From Metaphire vulgaris (taxonomy: Eukaryota > Annelida > Clitellata > Crassiclitellata > Megascolecidae): a stretch of DNA of 64,000 nucleotides. The notes beneath the pieces are model-generated. The model saw only the letters and a list, made by a program, of their open reading frames with translations, ran no database searches and was not told the origin of the DNA. The stretch is taken from NCBI GenBank assembly GCA_018105865.1, contig CM030849.1, forward strand, positions 3,412,513-3,476,512. Reading direction: 5' to 3'. Both the position numbers and the translations under genes were made by a program. Positions 59,840-64,000 of this stretch are shown one piece after another. The stretch's first letter is position 1. Each line of letters starts with the position of its first letter.

Positions 59840-60391
59840 TCTATAATATTAAGATTCTTATCTGTATGTCTCTCTGTCTGTTACCTTCAAGCGTTCTGAT
59901 TGGTTGACTATTGGTAGACCGTTTAGACCGTTTAGTCCTTACGTCGCGATGCGTTGGTGGGCGAGCGTTGACTATTGGTAGACGGTTTAGACCGTTTAGT
60001 CCTTACGTCGCGATGCGTTGGTGGACGATGTTCGAAGACGACGTTGCTATTGGTAACAATTGTTCGTAGAACCGGTTTAGTCGAGTCATTGCAGCGTCAG
60101 AGGGCTGGGCGTGCGACGACGTTGCTATTGGTAACAATTGTTCGTAGCTTGAGGATCTTAACGTACATTTTAACGTACACAAAAATACGTGTACAGCGTC
60201 ACAAATGGCCACAGTTGCGTGATTTTAACATACATAGGCCTAATTATTACGTCGCGCAGAGCTTGGCTAGGTGGCGATCATTGAAATGTTGTTCAGCATG
60301 AATTCAATGATTGGGTATTAGGGATAGGTATTGGATTAGTATTATCCTGCACTATGAGCGAAGGAGCGCGAGCGAAACGAGCATCGTTCTA

Positions 60392-60392
<1 letters not shown>
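59840..60392. mobile_element. Helitron-like non-autonomous element, copy 2
   Basis: The 553-bp element starts TCTATAATATTAAGATTC after an A and ends GCATCGTTCTAG before a T. It aligns along its length with 36250-36804, including two internal copies of GACGACGTTGCTATTGGTAA. Confidence 0.75.
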
Positions 60393-60479
<87 letters not shown>

Positions 60480-60518
60480 TACACACACACATATATATAT
60501 ATATTATATATATTATAT

Positions 60519-61315
60519 ACACCGTGATCACGAAAATCAGGACCCCTAGATTAATGAGTATAACCAACAACCTTTTGACCAATCATGCTGCAATTTTAAT
60601 TATAGTAGGCCTAGGAGGCAGTCTCGATCCTCAAAAAATATTTCGCCTCTACGCTGCAGCTGGTACAAGAAAGAAGGACATCAGTGGCGCTCGTCTTCTG
60701 CGTACTCGTCCGACTTTCACCGAGTCCTTAATGGTATCAGTTGGTGTTTCAGCACTCGGTCGTACAGCTATTCACTTCGTCGAGCCGGGGGTGAAAGTTA
60801 ACGGACAGTATTACAGAGACGTTCTACTGATGCAGGGACTGCTGCCGGACATCCGGACTTTCTCAGATTATTACACATTCCAACAGGACGGCGCACCGGC
60901 ACACAGAGCTCCAGAGACAGTTGAACTGTTAGGTAACGAAACGCCGGACTTCATTCCGCCTACTCTCTGGCCACCCAACAGCCCGGATTTGAATCCGGCG
61001 AATTATAATATTTGGAGTGCTATGCAGGAGCGTGTTCACCGAACGAAAGTCCGTGATATTGAGGACCTGTGACAACGCATCATGCAAGTGTGGGACGGAT
61101 CTGATCAAGGCATCACAGATGCGTCATTCAAGCAATTGCGTAGGCGTCTTCGTGCGTGTATTGCAGCAAATGGCGGACCGTTTGAACACAAACTATGAGT
61201 AGAATATCATTAGAACTATCTAAAGTACACGTACTACAACTTTGTTGAATATTAGTTGACTTTTCGTTGAGTTATATTCATTAATCTAGGGGTCCTGATT
61301 TTCGTGATCACGGTG
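60519..61315 (+). mobile_element. Tc1/mariner element, internally deleted
   Basis: Terminal inverted repeats of about 38 bp (ACACCGTGATCACGAAAATC and its complement at 61277-61315) are flanked by TA-rich DNA. The transposase relic covers 60524-61196. It keeps only the C-terminal half, with FQQDGAPAHR and PNSPDLNPANYNIW. The N-terminal half, including the first catalytic Asp, is missing. The third catalytic position is Asn (ANY where relatives have Asp), 37 residues after the QQD Asp. A TGA at 61070-61072 interrupts the frame, which otherwise continues to GGPFEHKL-stop. It cannot transpose itself. Confidence 0.92.
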
Positions 61316-61319
61316 TATA

Positions 61320-61322
61320 TAG

Positions 61323-61382
<60 letters not shown>

Positions 61383-62790
61383 GTACATGTACATGAATAT
61401 AGACGAAAAATAAAGAGATCGGAATAAAAAACATATGGTCAGGCAGGCTATAATTATCTACTTCTATAAAGCTAGTCCGTTCGTCAACTTCTATAGCACC
61501 AATTTACATTATGATGCGTAAAAGCATCAGCTGATGACACGCAAAATCACAATCGCAAAAGACCATTAGAATTAAAGTCGGGATATCGATCGGACCGGAC
61601 ATTGGATATAGCCGTCTGAACGGAAAGAACTTTACAGCAAACACGCGACAAAGCAGTCGCACATGAGTGTCAAAAGCTGCAATATACATGTCAACGACAG
61701 TCATACAGTAAGCTGTAATGCAAGACCCAACCAATCCAGTGGTCACATTAAATTGTGCGTATGTTTATATTGCTCTTCACTGTAGGCCTATGTTTTGGCC
61801 TAACCATCGATGGACGGTGGAATGGTGTTCGAGGTTCTTGTCGTGCAGTCGGAGGTTGGTGGGTCCGAATCTGACCCGGATGTAGTCATCATATGCGATG
61901 CAATTTTGAACAAGCTGTTTATCCATTTTTTTGCCAGTGAAGAAGATAACGTAAATTCGATTTAATCGTCCCTTCAATCTGGCGCATTGCAAATAATTAA
62001 TTGGACCTGTCATCGAAAAGATAACTCATCATCGTCTTTTTCGCACTTTTAGCAATAGCGTCATATTATCATTTCGAAACAGCATTTTGTTTCGCGAGAA
62101 AGTGAAAATAAGTATTTGTGATACATACAGTAGAGGATACGCAGATCTCGCAGTTGGAGCTCATAGTTTCACAAATATTACTGCATTATCCAGATGTTCA
62201 AGTTAATTGGAAAACATGTCGGTTAATTAATTGCTACTAAGCTTATTAACCACGAAGTTGACTGCTTGAAACAGGCTATCAAATTGTTTAGTAGGGGCCT
62301 AAAGTCTGGAGCTTTCCCACACCACGTTATGAGTCAATTGAAAATTCATTGCCGTCAACAACATTAGGCCACAAAATTCGTTATTTGAAGTTGTCTGCTG
62401 AAGTTTAGCACGACAACGGTTGTTTTCAGCTAAAGTTGCTTAAATTCATTAGGCCCCTGGCGTAGCCAAGAGGGCTTGGGGGCTGACCCCCCTTGGGCGC
62501 CGCCGAAAATATTTTTTGAAATGGACATCTAATTGCATCGGCCATATTGCATGCGCCTGTGCGATAACAAAGGGGTATTGCTGATAAATACAGCACGCAA
62601 ATGAATAGGCTGCACAGCAAGCACCAATATAAACACGAATAAATGTAATCTACATTGAGCCCAAAAGGCTGATAATTTGAGCAATATTAAGACAAGGTTT
62701 AAACATATAGTAAATCATCGGAGAATATTTATCCAATACTGAAAAATGAAGTGAAAGAAGCAGCTGGTTGTGAACGCAGTAGGATTGACA
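61320..62790. other. Intergenic, no gene recognised
   Basis: An AT tract (61320-61379), unidentified sequence, and one end of a MITE of the GGCGTAGCCAAGAGG type at 62459. No domain is recognisable in the short open frames. Confidence 0.45.
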
Positions 62791-62799
62791 GTATATGAT

Positions 62800-62985
62800 T
62801 CTAGGGGTAGGTTGCCATTACTTTCCCCAGACCAATGTCTTACCTTGCGGCTCCGCAGTTTACCACCGCCCTCTAACGAGTAAGACTGAGTCGACCATAG
62901 GTTTCCTGCGGGAATTGTACCCGCGACCTTCTGCTCCATCGTCCAGCGTTGTTACCACTCTTCTAACTTTCCGCCCCAATTATGG
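62800..62985 (-). mobile_element. tRNA-headed SINE sharing the 5S-SINE body
   Basis: The minus strand has AGAGTGGTAACAACGCTGG (A-box-like), GCGGGTACAATTCCCGC (B-box-like) and the body GGAAAGTAATGGCAACCTAC also seen in the 5S-headed SINE at 11380-11400. Confidence 0.68.
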
Positions 62986-63383
62986 ACATAATCTAACACT
63001 AATGGTCACAAGGTTAAGCGAAGTAGGGGTATTTTAATATTATCTGTTTAATCTCCGAATCAAACATGATTTGCTGTTCCTCGAGAGATTATTAAAATTG
63101 TCTTAGGAATATGCCATCTTATAACCAGGCATGTTTTACCTATAATAAGAATCTAATCTAGGCCTACAGTGGCAAAAATCTAGGGCGTCAATGTTGAAGC
63201 AGAAAAGATGCGTCTATTGGACATTGCAAATTTAATGTTATCTTGTATAACACAAAGAGAGATTATTAACATTAAAAGACATTATAACATTAATACAGGC
63301 TAGCGTTCTCTTTTTAACTAGCATGAAGCTTATATCTGATGCCTATCTCGTCCAATCTAACCTTAAACTTCTATAGTACCAAG

Positions 63384-63446
63384 CAGGGGCGTAGATCTGT
63401 GTAAAAAGGTGGGTGGGTCCAAATGAAAATAGGATTTACGCCCCTG
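63384..63446. mobile_element. 63-bp MITE
   Basis: It starts CAGGGGCGTAGATC and ends GGATTTACGCCCCTG. The perfect 8-bp duplication is GTACCAAG (63376-63383 and 63447-63454). It is the smallest element in the window. Confidence 0.9.
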
Positions 63447-63507
63447 GTACCAAGTGGTAATGCATAACATTATGAACCTTTTCTTAATTAATATAAATGA
63501 CGTGCAA

Positions 63508-63789
63508 CAGTGGCGTAGCCAAGAGGGAGGGTTTGGGGGTTAAAACCCCTCTTAGCTGCCGAAAACAAAATATTTTTAATGAGTTTCTATGCATTTTTAG
63601 TTTTGGGACGCGATTTTTGGGGTCAAATCCCTTGGCTATAAAATGTAACGGTTTAAAAACCTTTTTTTGCCTGTCAGGGAAAAATAATAGAGAAGGTAAC
63701 CTTTTTGCTTGTCAAGATTTTTCTGAAGGTGGCCGCGATCAAAACCGAAAACCAACCCCCGCCTTCCGGAAATCCTGGCTACGCCACTG
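63508..63789. mobile_element. hAT-like MITE (CAGTGGCGTAGCCAAG family)
   Basis: The 282-bp element ends CTGGCTACGCCACTG. The perfect duplication is ACGTGCAA (63500-63507 and 63790-63797). Two internal TTTTTGCTTGTCA-type motifs are present. Confidence 0.93.
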
Positions 63790-63808
63790 ACGTGCAAAGC
63801 GAATACAC

Positions 63809-64000
63809 TTAAGAAGAGGAGAATTTCATTTCCGTAGTCTTCAGCGAATACCATTGATCGTAAAAGGCCCGCCATCTAACCCCTTCGAAGCCGTTATATG
63901 AACCGCCTGACGCATAGCGTCCGCGTAGATAGAGGACCGTTGAGGTTGCATTGATGACAGTTTTGGTACCACCAAGCTCCACGGTAATCCACAGCGCAGT
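63809..64000 (-). pseudogene. Canonical FReD C-terminal end, partial, one frameshift
   Basis: Reading in from the window edge, the minus strand encodes [20 protein letters not shown], the signature end of classical fibrinogen-related domains. One extra base near 63930 shifts the frame, and then [35 protein letters not shown] and a stop follow. Unlike genes A to D it keeps the WWY--CH--NLNG block. The gene begins beyond the window. Pseudogene or single-base error cannot be separated here. Confidence 0.85.

Overview
This is metazoan nuclear DNA. Genes are split by GT-AG introns, and the window holds LINE, SINE, Helitron, mariner and hAT-like relics and many microsatellites. Protein modules are animal-type: PAN/apple, fibrinogen-related domain (FReD), CARD and NHL propeller. 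The innate-immunity flavour and repeat style suggest a marine invertebrate, most plausibly a deuterostome such as an echinoderm. That placement is inference; no lineage marker proves it.

From 2.7 to 49 kb, minus strand, lies a tandem family of secreted-protein genes called A to D here (left to right). Each has the same five-exon plan: exon 1 (signal peptide plus six-Cys PAN/apple-like domain), a 34-bp microexon, exon 3 (short Cys-rich module resembling a shortened fibronectin type II fold), and exons 4 and 5 (one FReD split in two). Intron phases are 0, 1, 1, 0. Gene B (24101-27691) is fully open (367 aa). Gene A (2725-8662) is open (364 aa) but has a locally frameshifted PAN segment. Gene C (33000-37375) has a frameshift in exon 4. 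Gene D (43073-48923) has a frameshift in exon 5, a duplicated exon 3 and a changed microexon. Extra exon fragments lie at 20965-22340, and a 1.33-1.40 kb tandem array (13.3-17.9 kb) carries decayed exon 5 starts.

From 53 to 59.5 kb, plus strand, are two NHL-type propeller exons. The right one ends a gene with two upstream CARD-like exons and a 69-bp linker exon, all joined in phase 1 (CARD-CARD-NHL). The left one (53096-54000) has two frameshifts and no CARD exons, so it looks like a decayed duplicate. At the right edge (63809-64000, minus) is the C-terminal end of a different, canonical FReD gene, with one frameshift.

Mobile DNA fills most of the rest: about twenty hAT-like MITEs (CAG...CTG ends, 8-bp target duplications), two Helitron-like copies, a mariner relic, three piggyBac-like 80-bp MITEs, CR1/L2-like LINE 3' ends with (AAT)n tails, a 5S-rRNA-headed SINE with intact target duplication, and tRNA-headed SINEs sharing its body. 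Several insertions can be dated relative to one another because empty paralogous sites lie in the same window.

If functional, the FReD cluster would encode secreted lectin-like recognition proteins, and the CARD-CARD-NHL gene an intracellular death-fold adaptor or sensor. Both fit expanded invertebrate innate immunity, but function is inferred from domains only.
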